DNA from: Stutzerimonas stutzeri
Lineage (GTDB): Bacteria; Pseudomonadota; Gammaproteobacteria; Pseudomonadales; Pseudomonadaceae
Direction: 5' to 3'
Assembly: GCF_000935215.1 (NCBI RefSeq)
Contig: NZ_JXXD01000011.1
Span: 43,425-107,424, forward strand
DNA: 64,000 nucleotides
Translations under genes and position numbers: made by a program
The notes under the pieces: generated by a model
Databases searched by the model: none
Told to the model about the DNA's origin: nothing
What the model saw: the letters and a program-made list of their open reading frames with translations, nothing else
Shown here: one piece after another, positions 1 to 8,840 of the stretch
Layout of the letters: every line of letters starts with the position of its first letter
Position numbering within the stretch: position 1 is the first letter of the stretch

Positions 1-2382
1 CTGCACACGCCTGACGGCGTGCAAGACATCACCGAACTCGGCGAAGTTTGCCAGCAGTATGGTCGCGAGCTGCTCAGGGGCTATCTGATGCCCGGACGCC
101 AGCCTGAATCGGATCAGGATCTCAGGGCGCAGAACGCCCGACTGCGCACGGCGCTGCAGCAACATCAGCAAGCCCAGGACGAACACATCGAGCACATGCT
201 GCGCTCGCGCACCCAGCAGAGCCTGATCGTCAGGCTGGCTCGGCATCGCTACGGCTCCGCCAATCCGGAACTGGAAGCGGCACAGCTGATCACCCAGGCC
301 GCCTGCGAAGTCTACGAGCTGAACCGCGCGACAATCTGGCATCTGGACGGCACGCGCCTGGAGCCAGTGTCGTGCTACCGACTCGACAGCGACCATTACG
401 AAACGCCCTCAGCCCTGGAACTCGCACCCTTTCCCCGCTACTTGCAGGCGCTGCAGAGCGGTCGCGCCGTCGATGCGCAGGACGTGTCCCAGGATCACCG
501 CACCTGCGAACTTGACCAGCTTATCTATCGCCCGCAGGGCGTTCGCTCGATCCTGGACGCCAGCATTCGAGTCGGTGGGGAGGTAATCGGCGTTCTCAGC
601 CTGCAACACACAGGCAAACCGCGCGCATGGCAGGCCGACGAGATCGCCTTCGCCGGCGAGCTGGCCGATCAGTATGCGCAGGTGCTGGCCAATCAGCAGC
701 GGCTCAGCGCAACCCATATGCTCGGCCTGTTCCAGCGCGCCGTGGAACAGAGCGCCAGCGCCTTCATCCTGGTCGACCGAGAAGGCCGGGTGGAATATGT
801 GAATCCGGCATTCACCGTCATCAGCCAGTTTTCCTCAGCCGAGGTACGCGGTCAGCGTCTGGCCGAACTGAAGGCTCTGGAAAACCTCGGCGAGCTACTG
901 TTCGACACCTCTTCGGTACTTGCCCACAGCAACAGCTGGCAGGGCGAGTTCCGCTCCCGACGCAAGAACCTCGAGCCGTACTGGGGTCAGCTTTCCATCT
1001 CCAAGGTCTTCAATGAAGACGGCGCGCTGACCCACTACATCGGCATCTACGAGGACATCACCCGCAGCAAACTGGCGCATCAGCATATCGAGCGCCTGGC
1101 CTATACCGACAACCTGACCAACCTGGGCAATCGCCCGTACTTCATTCGCAGCATCGAGGAGCGCTTTGCCGCCGGGGCCGAGCCCAGGCTCTGCCTGTTG
1201 CTGGTGGACATCGACAACTTCAAGCGCATCAACGACAGCCTCGGCCACCAGACCGGCGACAAGCTGCTCACCAGCCTTGCCCGCCGACTGCGCAACGGAC
1301 TCAGCCAGCAGGCCGTACTGGCACGCTTTGCCAGCAACGAGTTCGCCCTGCTGTTCGATGACAAGGGACTGGATGAAGGCGTCCGCCTGGCAGACCAGGT
1401 GCTGCGCATCCTCGATAAGCCGCTATTCGTCGACAAGCAGCTGATCAGCGTCAGCGGGTCACTGGGGCTGGCGTGCTCGCCTCAGCACGGGCGTGACCCG
1501 GAAACGCTGATGAAGCATGCCGGGCAAGCGCTGCACAAGGCCAAGGCGAACGGCAAGAACCAGGTGCAGATATTTACCGAAGCCCTGCATGCCGAAGCCA
1601 ACTACAAGCTGTTCGTCGAGAACAACCTGCGCCGTGCGCTGCTGCAGAACGAGTTGGAGGTGTTCTACCAGCCCAAGCTATGCCTGCATACCGGCCGGCT
1701 GCAGGGGCTGGAAGCGCTGCTGCGCTGGAACCATCCGGAAAAGGGCATGATCCGCCCGGATCAGTTCATCAGCGTCGCGGAAGAAACCGGGCTGATCATC
1801 CCGATCGGCAAGTGGGTCGCGCGGGAAGCTTGCCGGATGGGCGTCACCCTTTCCGCGCTAGGCCTTGGCACACCCCAGATCGCAATCAACCTTTCACCCA
1901 AGCAGTTCTCGGATCCGGATCTGCTTGGCACGATCGCCGCAATTCTGCTCGAAGAGCAACTTCCCGCCGCGCAGCTGGAGCTGGAGCTGACAGAAAGCCT
2001 CCTGCTCGAAGCCACCGAGGAAACCCGACAGCAGCTGATCGGCCTCAAGGCGCTCGGCCTGACGCTGGCCATGGACGACTTCGGCACGGGGTATTCCTCG
2101 CTGAGCTACCTGAAGAAATTCCCCATCGACGTGATCAAGATCGATCGCAGCTTTATCAAGGACATCCCCGGCAACCAGGACGACGTGGAGATCACCTCGG
2201 CAGTGATCGCCATGGCCCGCAAGCTGCACCTGAAGGTCGTCGCTGAAGGAATCGAAACACCGGAGCAGCTGAAATTCCTGCGTCGTCATCGCTGTGATAT
2301 CGGTCAGGGCTACCTGTTCGACAAGCCGATCCCCGGCAACATCCTGACCGAGGCTCTGCGCCGCTATCCCCAATGGTGCTGA
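1..2382 (+). CDS. dipA: DipA-like GAF-PAS-GGDEF-EAL c-di-GMP phosphodiesterase, 5' end cut by window edge
   Basis: The frame is open from base 1 and an in-frame GTG at 19 has no convincing Shine-Dalgarno, so I read this as the C-terminal ~793 residues of a longer protein. Order: a short helical lead, a GAF-like domain (about 60-220), a PAS domain (about 235-355), GGDEF (about 365-525) and EAL (about 540-785). The GGDEF signature is degenerate, ASNEF at 1330-1344, so cyclase activity is unlikely. The EAL side looks intact: EALLRW at 1711, the NLSP Asn, the LTES Glu, DDFGTGYSS at 2074, the VIKID Lys and the AEGIE Glu. The expected activity is hydrolysis of c-di-GMP, with the dead GGDEF possibly acting as a GTP-sensing module. 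The adjacent msrA and the ASNEF motif fit Pseudomonas DipA (PA5017, next to PA5018 msrA), a dispersion regulator. Family is certain; orthology rests on synteny and remembered motif. Confidence 0.85.
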   Translation: MHTPDGVQDITELGEVCQQYGRELLRGYLMPGRQPESDQDLRAQNARLRTALQQHQQAQDEHIEHMLRSRTQQSLIVRLARHRYGSANPELEAAQLITQAACEVYELNRATIWHLDGTRLEPVSCYRLDSDHYETPSALELAPFPRYLQALQSGRAVDAQDVSQDHRTCELDQLIYRPQGVRSILDASIRVGGEVIGVLSLQHTGKPRAWQADEIAFAGELADQYAQVLANQQRLSATHMLGLFQRAVEQSASAFILVDREGRVEYVNPAFTVISQFSSAEVRGQRLAELKALENLGELLFDTSSVLAHSNSWQGEFRSRRKNLEPYWGQLSISKVFNEDGALTHYIGIYEDITRSKLAHQHIERLAYTDNLTNLGNRPYFIRSIEERFAAGAEPRLCLLLVDIDNFKRINDSLGHQTGDKLLTSLARRLRNGLSQQAVLARFASNEFALLFDDKGLDEGVRLADQVLRILDKPLFVDKQLISVSGSLGLACSPQHGRDPETLMKHAGQALHKAKANGKNQVQIFTEALHAEANYKLFVENNLRRALLQNELEVFYQPKLCLHTGRLQGLEALLRWNHPEKGMIRPDQFISVAEETGLIIPIGKWVAREACRMGVTLSALGLGTPQIAINLSPKQFSDPDLLGTIAAILLEEQLPAAQLELELTESLLLEATEETRQQLIGLKALGLTLAMDDFGTGYSSLSYLKKFPIDVIKIDRSFIKDIPGNQDDVEITSAVIAMARKLHLKVVAEGIETPEQLKFLRRHRCDIGQGYLFDKPIPGNILTEALRRYPQWC

Positions 2383-2493
2383 GCGCCAGTCGTTTGCGCA
2401 GAACTCTGCGACGCGTGGTAGCCGTGGCGCTTTCACTGACTCCCGGGCTTTTGTAGCCTAGCTCGTCAGCCACCTTCCCCGCTCGAGGCTCGC

Positions 2494-3141
2494 ATGTCGC
2501 TACGCTCGCAGATTCTGATCAACAAACAGGCACTGCCCACCGCCGAGCAGGCCTTGCCCGGCCGCTCGACACCCATACCGGTCCCCCCCGCCCACTACGT
2601 CAATGGCAACCCGCTGCAGCCACCCTTTCCAGCAGGGCTTTGCCAGGCGGTGTTTGGCATGGGCTGCTTCTGGGGAGCGGAACGCCGGTTTTGGGAGCAG
2701 CCGGGAGTCTGGACGACGGCTGTCGGCTATGCCGGAGGCCTGACCCCGAACCCGACGTACGATGAAGTCTGTTCCGGGCTTACCGGGCATACGGAGGCGG
2801 TACTGGTGGTCTTCGATCCTCAGCAGATCGACTACGGCACGCTGCTACGCGTTTTCTGGGAGGCACACAACCCGACCCAGGGGATGCGGCAGGGTAACGA
2901 TGTCGGCAGCCAGTACCGTTCGGCGATCTACTGCATGGATGCACAGCAGCGCCGCGAGGCAGAGGCAAGCCGTGAACGTTTCCAGCGGCAACTAAGCGCA
3001 GCGGGCTTTCCGGCCATCACCACCGAGATAGACGATGCACCGTCGTTCTACTACGCAGAGGCCTATCACCAGCAGTATCTGGCAAAGAATCCTGGGGGAT
3101 ATTGCGGGCTTGGTGGGACCGGTGTGTGCCTGCCGAATTGA
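2494..3141 (+). CDS. msrA: Peptide-methionine (S)-S-oxide reductase MsrA
   Basis: A 215-residue cytoplasmic repair enzyme that reduces methionine-S-sulfoxide in proteins and free methionine. The catalytic cysteine is in the [11 protein letters not shown] motif (about residues 56-66), followed by the AVGYAGG and GHTE segments typical of the family. The C-terminal [12 protein letters not shown] supplies the resolving cysteines that thioredoxin regenerates. The N-terminal extension of about 45 residues before the catalytic loop is the usual form in Pseudomonas (long MsrA). It follows the DipA-like gene by 111 bp on the same strand, with no obvious terminator between them, and is convergent with the predicted sRNA downstream. 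Confidence 0.96.
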   Translation: MSLRSQILINKQALPTAEQALPGRSTPIPVPPAHYVNGNPLQPPFPAGLCQAVFGMGCFWGAERRFWEQPGVWTTAVGYAGGLTPNPTYDEVCSGLTGHTEAVLVVFDPQQIDYGTLLRVFWEAHNPTQGMRQGNDVGSQYRSAIYCMDAQQRREAEASRERFQRQLSAAGFPAITTEIDDAPSFYYAEAYHQQYLAKNPGGYCGLGGTGVCLPN

Positions 3142-3217
3142 TGCCGAGGGAAGTCGGGCTAAGCCTAAGCGGTCGCAAGGCCGCCTGAATGGCTGACTGC
3201 TGGCATAAGAACTAAGC

Positions 3218-3245
3218 AGAAAAGAAAAACCCCGCCGAAGCGGGG
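3218..3245 (-). terminator. Rho-independent terminator of the predicted Rsm sRNA
   Basis: Read on the minus strand: a CCCCGC stem, a TTCG tetraloop and GCGGGG (3245-3230), followed by a T-rich tract TTTTTCTTTTCT (3229-3218). There is no T run on the plus side, so it works for minus-strand transcripts. It lies about 310 bp past the end of the acyl-CoA dehydrogenase gene, which suggests that its main client is the sRNA. Confidence 0.9.
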
Positions 3246-3348
3246 CTCTGCAGACTGAATCCTGACATCCATGATCGCGCGCCATCCTGGCGCCGCTCCC
3301 TGTGTGGTCCGTTTTATTGATTTGCGCTTTCCATGCGCCACGTCCTTA
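3225..3348 (-). ncRNA. rsmY: RsmY/RsmX/RsmZ-type regulatory sRNA that sequesters RsmA/CsrA
   Basis: The minus-strand stretch between a -10-like TAATCT (3360-3355) and the terminator is about 124 nt and holds seven GGA motifs: AAGGACG, ATGGAAA, ACGGACC, AGGGAGC, AGGATGG, ATGGATG and AGGATTC. Two of them sit in hairpin loops: GCGC-ATGGAAA-GCGC and GCGCC-AGGAT-GGCGC. This is the architecture of the Rsm sponge RNAs, whose exposed GGA loops bind RsmA/CsrA dimers. Upstream lie one perfect and one near-perfect GacA box. The -35 region is poor (TACAGG), as expected of an activator-dependent promoter. The name rsmY rather than rsmZ is inferred from neighbouring PA05xx-type genes (PA rsmY is near PA0527) and from the 5' GCGC hairpin; the exact ends are estimates. 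Confidence 0.85.
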
Positions 3349-3405
3349 AGCAGTAGATTACCGTCAGACCTTGTGAGCCTGTAGTAGCCATTGTGCATCA
3401 CGCCT

Positions 3406-3423
3406 TGTAAGCCTTTTCCTACA
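3406..3423 (-). promoter_or_regulatory. Promoter-proximal GacA box (one mismatch)
   Basis: On the plus strand this is TGTAAG-N6-CCTACA, one base from the GacA upstream activating palindrome TGTAAG-N6-CTTACA. Its centre is about 66 bp upstream of the predicted sRNA start. Its centre is 41 bp (about four helical turns) from the perfect box, which would put both on the same DNA face. Confidence 0.7.
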
Positions 3424-3446
3424 TCGCGTCATCCTTGATGCAATGC

Positions 3447-3464
3447 TGTAAGTCCAGGCTTACA
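3447..3464 (-). promoter_or_regulatory. Perfect GacA box (upstream activating sequence)
   Basis: TGTAAG-TCCAGG-CTTACA matches the GacA consensus palindrome TGTAAG-N6-CTTACA at every specified base. It lies between the start of the sRNA and the 3' end of the acyl-CoA dehydrogenase gene, so phosphorylated GacA bound here can only sensibly activate the sRNA. The rest of 3465-3555 shows nothing further. Confidence 0.85.
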
Positions 3465-3555
3465 TGGTGCGGTTTTTATGACCTGAAGGGCGGCTTAATC
3501 GTTCCGCGTCATGGCCAAATAATTTCATATTGCCTTTAGATTAAGCCGCGGCTTC

Positions 3556-5334
3556 TCAGAATTGAGCAGCGTCGAGCAGGTACAGCGACTCGCTTCCGGC
3601 CTTGACCGAAGCACTCAGCGAATGAATTCGCGGCAACAGGCGAGCAAAGTAGAAACGCGCGGTTCCCAGCTTGCTCTGGTAGAAGTCGCCTTCATCCTGT
3701 TTGGCGAATGCCGTCGCCGCCATGCGTGCCCACATGTACGCATAAGCGGTGTAGCCGAACACGTGCAGGTACTCCACCGAGGCGGCGCCGATTTCGTTCG
3801 GATTCACCTTGGCCTGATCGATGACCCAGGCGGTCAGCTCATCCAGATTGTCCATGGCAGCCTTGAGGGGCTCGGTGAACTCCGCCAGCTCTGGAGCGGC
3901 ATCAGCGATGAATGCACGAATTTCATCGACGAAGGCCTGATACATGGTGCCACCACTGCCGACGATCTTGCGCCCAACCAGGTCCAGCGCTTGAATGCCG
4001 TTGGTGCCCTCGTAGATCTGAGTAATGCGGCAGTCACGCACCAGCTGCTCCTGGCCCCACTCGCGGATGAAGCCATGGCCGCCGAAAATCTGCTGCCCAT
4101 GTACCGTGGTTTCCAGCCCCATGTCAGTGAGGAAGGCCTTGGCTACCGGTGTCAGCAGCGCCACCTGCGCCTCGGCTCGCAGTCGCGCCTCGTCATCGTC
4201 ACTGAACTTGGCGATATCGAGCTGCAGCGCGACATAACTGGAGAACGCGCGACCACCCTCGTTCAGCGCCTTCATGGTCAGCAGCATGCGGCGTACATCC
4301 GGATGCACGATGATCGGATCGGCTGCCTTGTCCTGCGCAACCGGCCCGGTCGGTGCGCGGCTCTGGATACGCTCGCGGGCATACTCGATGGCGCTCTGAT
4401 AGGAGCGCTCGCCAGTCGACAGGCCCTGAATACCGACGCCCAGACGCTCGTAGTTCATCATGGTGAACATCGCTGCGAGGCCCTTGTTCGGCTCGCCGAC
4501 CATCCAGCCGGTGGCACCGTCGAAGTTCATCACGCAGGTCGCCGAGGCCTGGATACCCATCTTGTGCTCGATGGAACCGCAGGACAGCGAGTTGCGCTCA
4601 CCTAGGGTACCGTCCTCGTTGACCATCACCTTCGGCACCAAGAACAACGAGATGCCGCGGGAGCCAGCTGGCGCATCCGGCAGCTTGGCCAGCACCAGGT
4701 GGATGATGTTCTCGGTCAGGTCATGCTCGCCGCCGGTGATGAATATCTTGGTGCCGCTGATCTTGTAGGAGCCGTCTGCCTGCGGCTCGGCCTTGGTGCG
4801 GATGATGCCCAGGTCGGTACCGGCATGAGGTTCGGTCAGACACATGGAGCCGGACCAGACACCGGCATACATGTTCGGCAGGTACTTCTGCTTGAGCTCC
4901 TCGCTGGCGTGGGCGTAGATCGACAGGCAGGCGCCGGACGTCAGCATCGGATAGAGGCCGAAGGCCAGGCTGGCGGAGTTCATCATCTCCTCAACCTGAG
5001 CCGAGATGACCTTGGGCATACCCATCCCGCCGAACGCCGGATCGCCACCGACACCGACCCAGCCGCCTTCGGCGTATAGCTGATAAGCCTCGCGGTAGCC
5101 GGCGGGCGTAGAAACCGCCCCGGCGTCCCAGCGGCAGCCTTCTTCGTCACCGCTGCGGTTGAGCGGCGCGATGCTGTTGGCGGTGATCTTGCCAGCTTCC
5201 TCGAGAATTGCATCGGCCGTCTCGGCATCGACCACCTCGGCCAGCGCTGGCAGCGACTGCCAGAGTTTCGGCGCGTCGAAGACTTCATTCAGGACAAAAC
5301 GCATGTCGCGCAGCGGCGCTTGGTAGTCAGCCAT
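3556..5334 (-). CDS. Acyl-CoA dehydrogenase, long (~590 aa) C-terminal-domain type, FadE2/PA0508-like
   Basis: A 592-residue FAD-dependent acyl-CoA dehydrogenase that introduces the 2,3-double bond in fatty-acid beta-oxidation. Visible: an N-terminal AcylCoA_DH_N segment (DYQAPLRDMRF), the FAD-binding CLTEPHAGTDLG (about 160) and FITGGEHD (about 195), and the C-terminal catalytic glutamate in IYEGTNGIQ (about 440), followed by the extra C-terminal domain of the ~600-residue subfamily. This subfamily also includes methylmercaptopropionyl-CoA dehydrogenase (DmdC), so the substrate cannot be fixed from sequence. The ATG at 5334 has GAGGAA 8 nt upstream; an upstream in-frame ATG at 5370 lacks a site. 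A tandem TGACCAG at 5430 and 5444 lies in its upstream region. The neighbouring paralogue at 6926-8731 parallels the PA0506/PA0508 pair of P. aeruginosa. Confidence 0.92.
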   Translation of the reverse strand: MADYQAPLRDMRFVLNEVFDAPKLWQSLPALAEVVDAETADAILEEAGKITANSIAPLNRSGDEEGCRWDAGAVSTPAGYREAYQLYAEGGWVGVGGDPAFGGMGMPKVISAQVEEMMNSASLAFGLYPMLTSGACLSIYAHASEELKQKYLPNMYAGVWSGSMCLTEPHAGTDLGIIRTKAEPQADGSYKISGTKIFITGGEHDLTENIIHLVLAKLPDAPAGSRGISLFLVPKVMVNEDGTLGERNSLSCGSIEHKMGIQASATCVMNFDGATGWMVGEPNKGLAAMFTMMNYERLGVGIQGLSTGERSYQSAIEYARERIQSRAPTGPVAQDKAADPIIVHPDVRRMLLTMKALNEGGRAFSSYVALQLDIAKFSDDDEARLRAEAQVALLTPVAKAFLTDMGLETTVHGQQIFGGHGFIREWGQEQLVRDCRITQIYEGTNGIQALDLVGRKIVGSGGTMYQAFVDEIRAFIADAAPELAEFTEPLKAAMDNLDELTAWVIDQAKVNPNEIGAASVEYLHVFGYTAYAYMWARMAATAFAKQDEGDFYQSKLGTARFYFARLLPRIHSLSASVKAGSESLYLLDAAQF

Positions 5335-5473
5335 GGCAAGGTTCCTCGCAAGACACTGGGTTGCGGCCACTATGGGCCGTTTCCAGCGAGTCTAACCGAA
5401 TAACCAGGACAGGATTAAGCGTCTTTTTATGACCAGATAGTTTTGACCAGTCACTATCAATACCGATGCAACC

Positions 5474-6763
5474 CTAACGCGAATGCTCGGCCATGCGCAC
5501 CGCGCCGCGGCCACTGCCATGCGCTCGCAAACAGTTTCTTCCTGCTTTTTTTGCACTGTACAGCGCTTGGTCGGCGGCCTTGATCACCTCTTCCGGACTG
5601 CGCTGCTCGCCTTGTCGCTCCGCCACTCCGATGCTGATGGTCACCGAGACCTGGTTCGCCGACGCCGCTCCCCGGGCCATACGGCCGCGACGATCATCCT
5701 TCGGCCGATTGTCTGCGTCACGCAGCTGCAGGGCATAAGCCTCCACCGACTGGCGTACCGCATCGAGGTGCGGCAGGCACTCCTCGATACTGTGCCCAGG
5801 AAATACCAAAGTGAATTCCTCACCGCCATAACGATAGGCGCGCCCACCGCCGCCGATCTTGCGCAGCCGGCTGGCAACCATCTTCAGCACCTGATCACCG
5901 ACGTCGTGACCATAGGTATCGTTGAAGCGCTTGAAGTGGTCCACGTCAGCCATCGCCAGCACGTACTGCCGCCCCAGGCGCTGCAGTCGCTCATTCAGAG
6001 CGCGACGCCCAGGCAAGCCGGTCAGCTCGTCACGAAAGGCCATGAGATAAGCCTCATGAGCGATTGCCGTCACCAGCATCAGCAGCACATGGCTGCTCAG
6101 AATGTTGAGGGCGGCATAGCGGCTGAACGTCTGCGGCAGCATCAGCAGAATGCCGAGCAGCGCGATGATCTGCGCCGCATGGGAAGGTCGCGGCTGGCGA
6201 AGGTACTGGACGATCAGCAATACCAGCGCCACGAGGAACACCGGATACGCCAGCTGGATGAGCGGTAGCCAGTCGGCCTTGAGCGCGGGCCAGCGAATCA
6301 CCACCAGCCAGGCATGTAACGCTTCCGGAAACCGCTTTGCCAGCGCCACGGCGACGACGCCGACGGCAAACAGCACGGCGGCACGGGCCAGGCCGTCCTG
6401 CGCCAGGTGACTGCGCTCTCGCCACACGCCATACAGGCCGTAAAGCAGCGGCAGCAGCAAGCTGCAGAGATGAAAGGTCAGTGCAGCATCGTCCAGCAGA
6501 GTGCCATGCGCCCGGTAGTGATCGGCGTGGATATCGAGGAGGAAATAGGCAAGATAGACGCAGAGCAGCAGAAACAGCTCGCGGATGCGGCCGTACATCA
6601 TGCAAAGCGCACCGCCGAGCAACAGCAGTACGGTCGGCAGGACGTTATAGAGCGACGTGAAGAACTCGTTCAGCGAAACCTGACGCGCGATGACCTCTCC
6701 GCCGAGCAACAGGGCCAATGGCGCGAGAAAATGGCTGAAGCGAGGCGGGACGGTACGCGACAC
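5474..6763 (-). CDS. Membrane-bound diguanylate cyclase (GGDEF)
   Basis: About 429 residues. The N-terminal half is hydrophobic with roughly seven to eight predicted membrane segments, and the C-terminal half is a GGDEF domain with an intact active site YGGEEF, an upstream DELTGLPGRRAL and the metal-binding VDHFKRFND. It should make c-di-GMP from two GTP at the inner membrane, with the membrane domain as a sensor of unknown input. I chose GTG at 6763, which has GGAG 6 nt upstream; the open frame extends to 6880 but would run through the neighbouring terminator. No RxxD inhibitory site is obvious. It lies between two acyl-CoA dehydrogenase genes on the same strand, each with its own regulatory gap, so it is probably transcribed alone. 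Confidence 0.88.
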   Translation of the reverse strand: MSRTVPPRFSHFLAPLALLLGGEVIARQVSLNEFFTSLYNVLPTVLLLLGGALCMMYGRIRELFLLLCVYLAYFLLDIHADHYRAHGTLLDDAALTFHLCSLLLPLLYGLYGVWRERSHLAQDGLARAAVLFAVGVVAVALAKRFPEALHAWLVVIRWPALKADWLPLIQLAYPVFLVALVLLIVQYLRQPRPSHAAQIIALLGILLMLPQTFSRYAALNILSSHVLLMLVTAIAHEAYLMAFRDELTGLPGRRALNERLQRLGRQYVLAMADVDHFKRFNDTYGHDVGDQVLKMVASRLRKIGGGGRAYRYGGEEFTLVFPGHSIEECLPHLDAVRQSVEAYALQLRDADNRPKDDRRGRMARGAASANQVSVTISIGVAERQGEQRSPEEVIKAADQALYSAKKAGRNCLRAHGSGRGAVRMAEHSR

Positions 6764-6880
6764 GGCAACTCCGGCATGCTGCCGAGAAAAGCTAGCATTT
6801 TGCCTTCTTGCTACCCGTTGTGCAGCCGAAATACCGGCGAAGATGCGGCAAAAGCAATACAACGTCTGGATTGGGCACAA

Positions 6881-6911
6881 AAAAGCCGCTGCAAAGCAGC
6901 GGCTTTTCTTT
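6881..6911. terminator. Rho-independent terminator after the second acyl-CoA dehydrogenase
   Basis: A perfect 9-bp stem AGCCGCTGC / GCAGCGGCT (6884-6892 / 6896-6904) with an AAA loop, flanked by A and T runs on both sides, so it can end transcripts on either strand. The minus-strand client is the gene ending at 6926. Confidence 0.9.
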
Positions 6912-6925
6912 ACAACCTCAACCCG

Positions 6926-8731
6926 TCAGTAACCGAGAGCGAAGTCTTCCTCAGCCATCTGCATCAGGTTGTCGGCACCGGACAGCATGGCGTCGACATG
7001 CATGCGGGTACGCGGCAGGATGCGCTGGAAGTAGAATCGCGCGGTCTGCAGCTTGGCCTTGTAGAACGCCTCCTCGGAGGTGCCCTCAGCCAGTTTCTCG
7101 GCAGCAACCCGAGCCATGTCAGCCCAGAAATAGGCGAGACAGGCGTAGCCGGAATACATGCAGTAGTCGACCGACGCCGCACCGACCATTTCACGATCCT
7201 TCATGGCGGCCATGCCGATCTTCATGGTCAGCTCGCCCCACTCCTTGTTCAGCTGATTCAGGGGGGTAACGAACTCCTTGATGGCTTCGTTGCCTTCCTG
7301 GTTCTGGCAGAACTTGTGCACGATCTTGGTGAAGGACTTCAGCGCCTCGCCCTGGGTCATCAGCACCTTGCGGCCCAACAGATCCAGCGCCTGGATACCG
7401 GTGGTGCCCTCGTACAGCATGGAGATACGCGCGTCACGCACGTTCTGCTCCATGCCCCACTCGGCGATGAAGCCGTGACCACCGTAGATCTGCACGCCGT
7501 GGTTGGCAGCTTCGAAGCCTACTTCGGTCATGAACGCCTTGGCGATCGGCGTGAGGAAGGCCAGCAGCGTGTCGGCCTGCTTCTTCTGCTCTTCATCCTG
7601 GCTGTTCTTGACGATGTCGACCTGCTTGGCGGTGAAGTAGACCATCGCGCGGTTGCCCTCGGCGAACGCCTTCATGGTCAACAGCATGCGACGCACGTCC
7701 GGATGCACAATGATCGGGTCGGCTGGCTTTTCCGGCGCCTTGGGGCCGCTCAGCGCACGCATCTGCAGGCGCTCACGAGCGTACTTGATGCCGCCCTGGA
7801 AACCGATCTCGGCATGTGCCAGACCCTGCAGTGCGGTACCCAGACGTGCGGTGTTCATAAAGGTGAACATCGCGTTCAGGCCCTTGTTCGGCGGACCGAT
7901 CAGAAAGCCGGTGGCGCCGTCGAAGTTCATGACGCAGGTCGCGTTGCCGTGGATGCCCATCTTGTGTTCAAGCGATCCGCAGTTCACACCGTTGCGCTCG
8001 CCCTTCTCGCCTTCGGCGTTGGGCAGGAACTTGGGCACGATGAACAGAGAGATGCCCTTGGTGCCAGCCGGAGCATCGGGCAGGCGAGCCAGAACAATAT
8101 GGACGATGTTCTCGGCCATGTCGTGTTCACCGGAGGAGATGAAGATCTTGGTGCCGTTCAGCTTGTAGCTGCCGTCGGCCTGGGGCTCCGCCTTGGTGCG
8201 CAACATGCCCAGATCGGTACCGCAGTGCGGCTCGGTCAGGCACATGGTGCCGGTCCACTGGCCGGACACAAGCTTGCTCAGATAGGTGTGCTTCTGATCG
8301 TCGGTACCGTGGGTAGCGATGGTGTTCATGCAGCCATGAGACAGGCCGGGGTACATGCCCCAGGACCAGTTGGCCTGACCGATCATTTCGCTGATCGCCA
8401 GACCGAGGGACTCGGGCAGACCCTGACCGCCGTGGTCGACGTCATGGGCCAGGCTCGGCCAGCCGCCTGCCACGTACTGCTCATAAGCTTCCTTGAAACC
8501 GGTCGGCGTCTTCACGCCCGACTCGCTCCAGGTGCAGCCTTCGATGTCGCCGACGCGATTCAGCGGAGCGAGTACCTGCTCACAGAACTTCGCGCCCTCA
8601 TCGAGAATCGCGTTGACCATGTCCGGGGTGGCGTCTTCACATCCCGGAAGGCTCTGATAGTGCGCTTCGTAGCCGAGCAGCTCGTCACGTACGAAACGGA
8701 TATCGCGCAAGGGGGCCTTGTAGTCGGGCAT
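6926..8731 (-). CDS. Acyl-CoA dehydrogenase, long type, FadE1/PA0506-like
   Basis: 601 residues, paralogous to 3556-5334 over its whole length: PDYKAPLRDIRF at the N-terminus, CLTEPHCGTDLG, FISSGEHD, GGHGFIAEWG and the catalytic glutamate in LYEGTTGIQ (about 440), then the C-terminal domain. It catalyses the FAD-linked first step of fatty-acid beta-oxidation, passing electrons to ETF. ATG 8731 has GAGG 9 nt upstream and matches the start of the paralogue; the upstream frame to 8890 crosses the promoter and is not coding. A sigma70-like promoter whose -10 lies within a PsrA-type palindrome sits about 110 bp upstream, so induction by long-chain acyl-CoA is likely. Chain-length preference (long-chain for the PA0506 type) is recalled knowledge, not visible here. 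Confidence 0.92.
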   Translation of the reverse strand: MPDYKAPLRDIRFVRDELLGYEAHYQSLPGCEDATPDMVNAILDEGAKFCEQVLAPLNRVGDIEGCTWSESGVKTPTGFKEAYEQYVAGGWPSLAHDVDHGGQGLPESLGLAISEMIGQANWSWGMYPGLSHGCMNTIATHGTDDQKHTYLSKLVSGQWTGTMCLTEPHCGTDLGMLRTKAEPQADGSYKLNGTKIFISSGEHDMAENIVHIVLARLPDAPAGTKGISLFIVPKFLPNAEGEKGERNGVNCGSLEHKMGIHGNATCVMNFDGATGFLIGPPNKGLNAMFTFMNTARLGTALQGLAHAEIGFQGGIKYARERLQMRALSGPKAPEKPADPIIVHPDVRRMLLTMKAFAEGNRAMVYFTAKQVDIVKNSQDEEQKKQADTLLAFLTPIAKAFMTEVGFEAANHGVQIYGGHGFIAEWGMEQNVRDARISMLYEGTTGIQALDLLGRKVLMTQGEALKSFTKIVHKFCQNQEGNEAIKEFVTPLNQLNKEWGELTMKIGMAAMKDREMVGAASVDYCMYSGYACLAYFWADMARVAAEKLAEGTSEEAFYKAKLQTARFYFQRILPRTRMHVDAMLSGADNLMQMAEEDFALGY

Positions 8732-8840
8732 AGCGTAAACCTCAGCGGTGAGTTCTTGTAACAAGCTGACCGGGCGACCCAGCCATCTGAATTCGATTTC
8801 GACCGTCGGACTACCAGCCCGAAGGGTCAAACAGGCGTTT

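Noticed and set aside
3165..3401. A 78-codon frame on the minus strand
   Set aside because: It overlaps the predicted RsmY-type sRNA and its promoter. Its ATG has no clear Shine-Dalgarno and the product resembles no protein.
6407..8761. A 784-codon plus-strand frame
   Set aside because: It runs antisense through the acyl-CoA dehydrogenase gene and the diguanylate cyclase gene; the codon pattern and low-complexity product are those of a GC-rich shadow frame.
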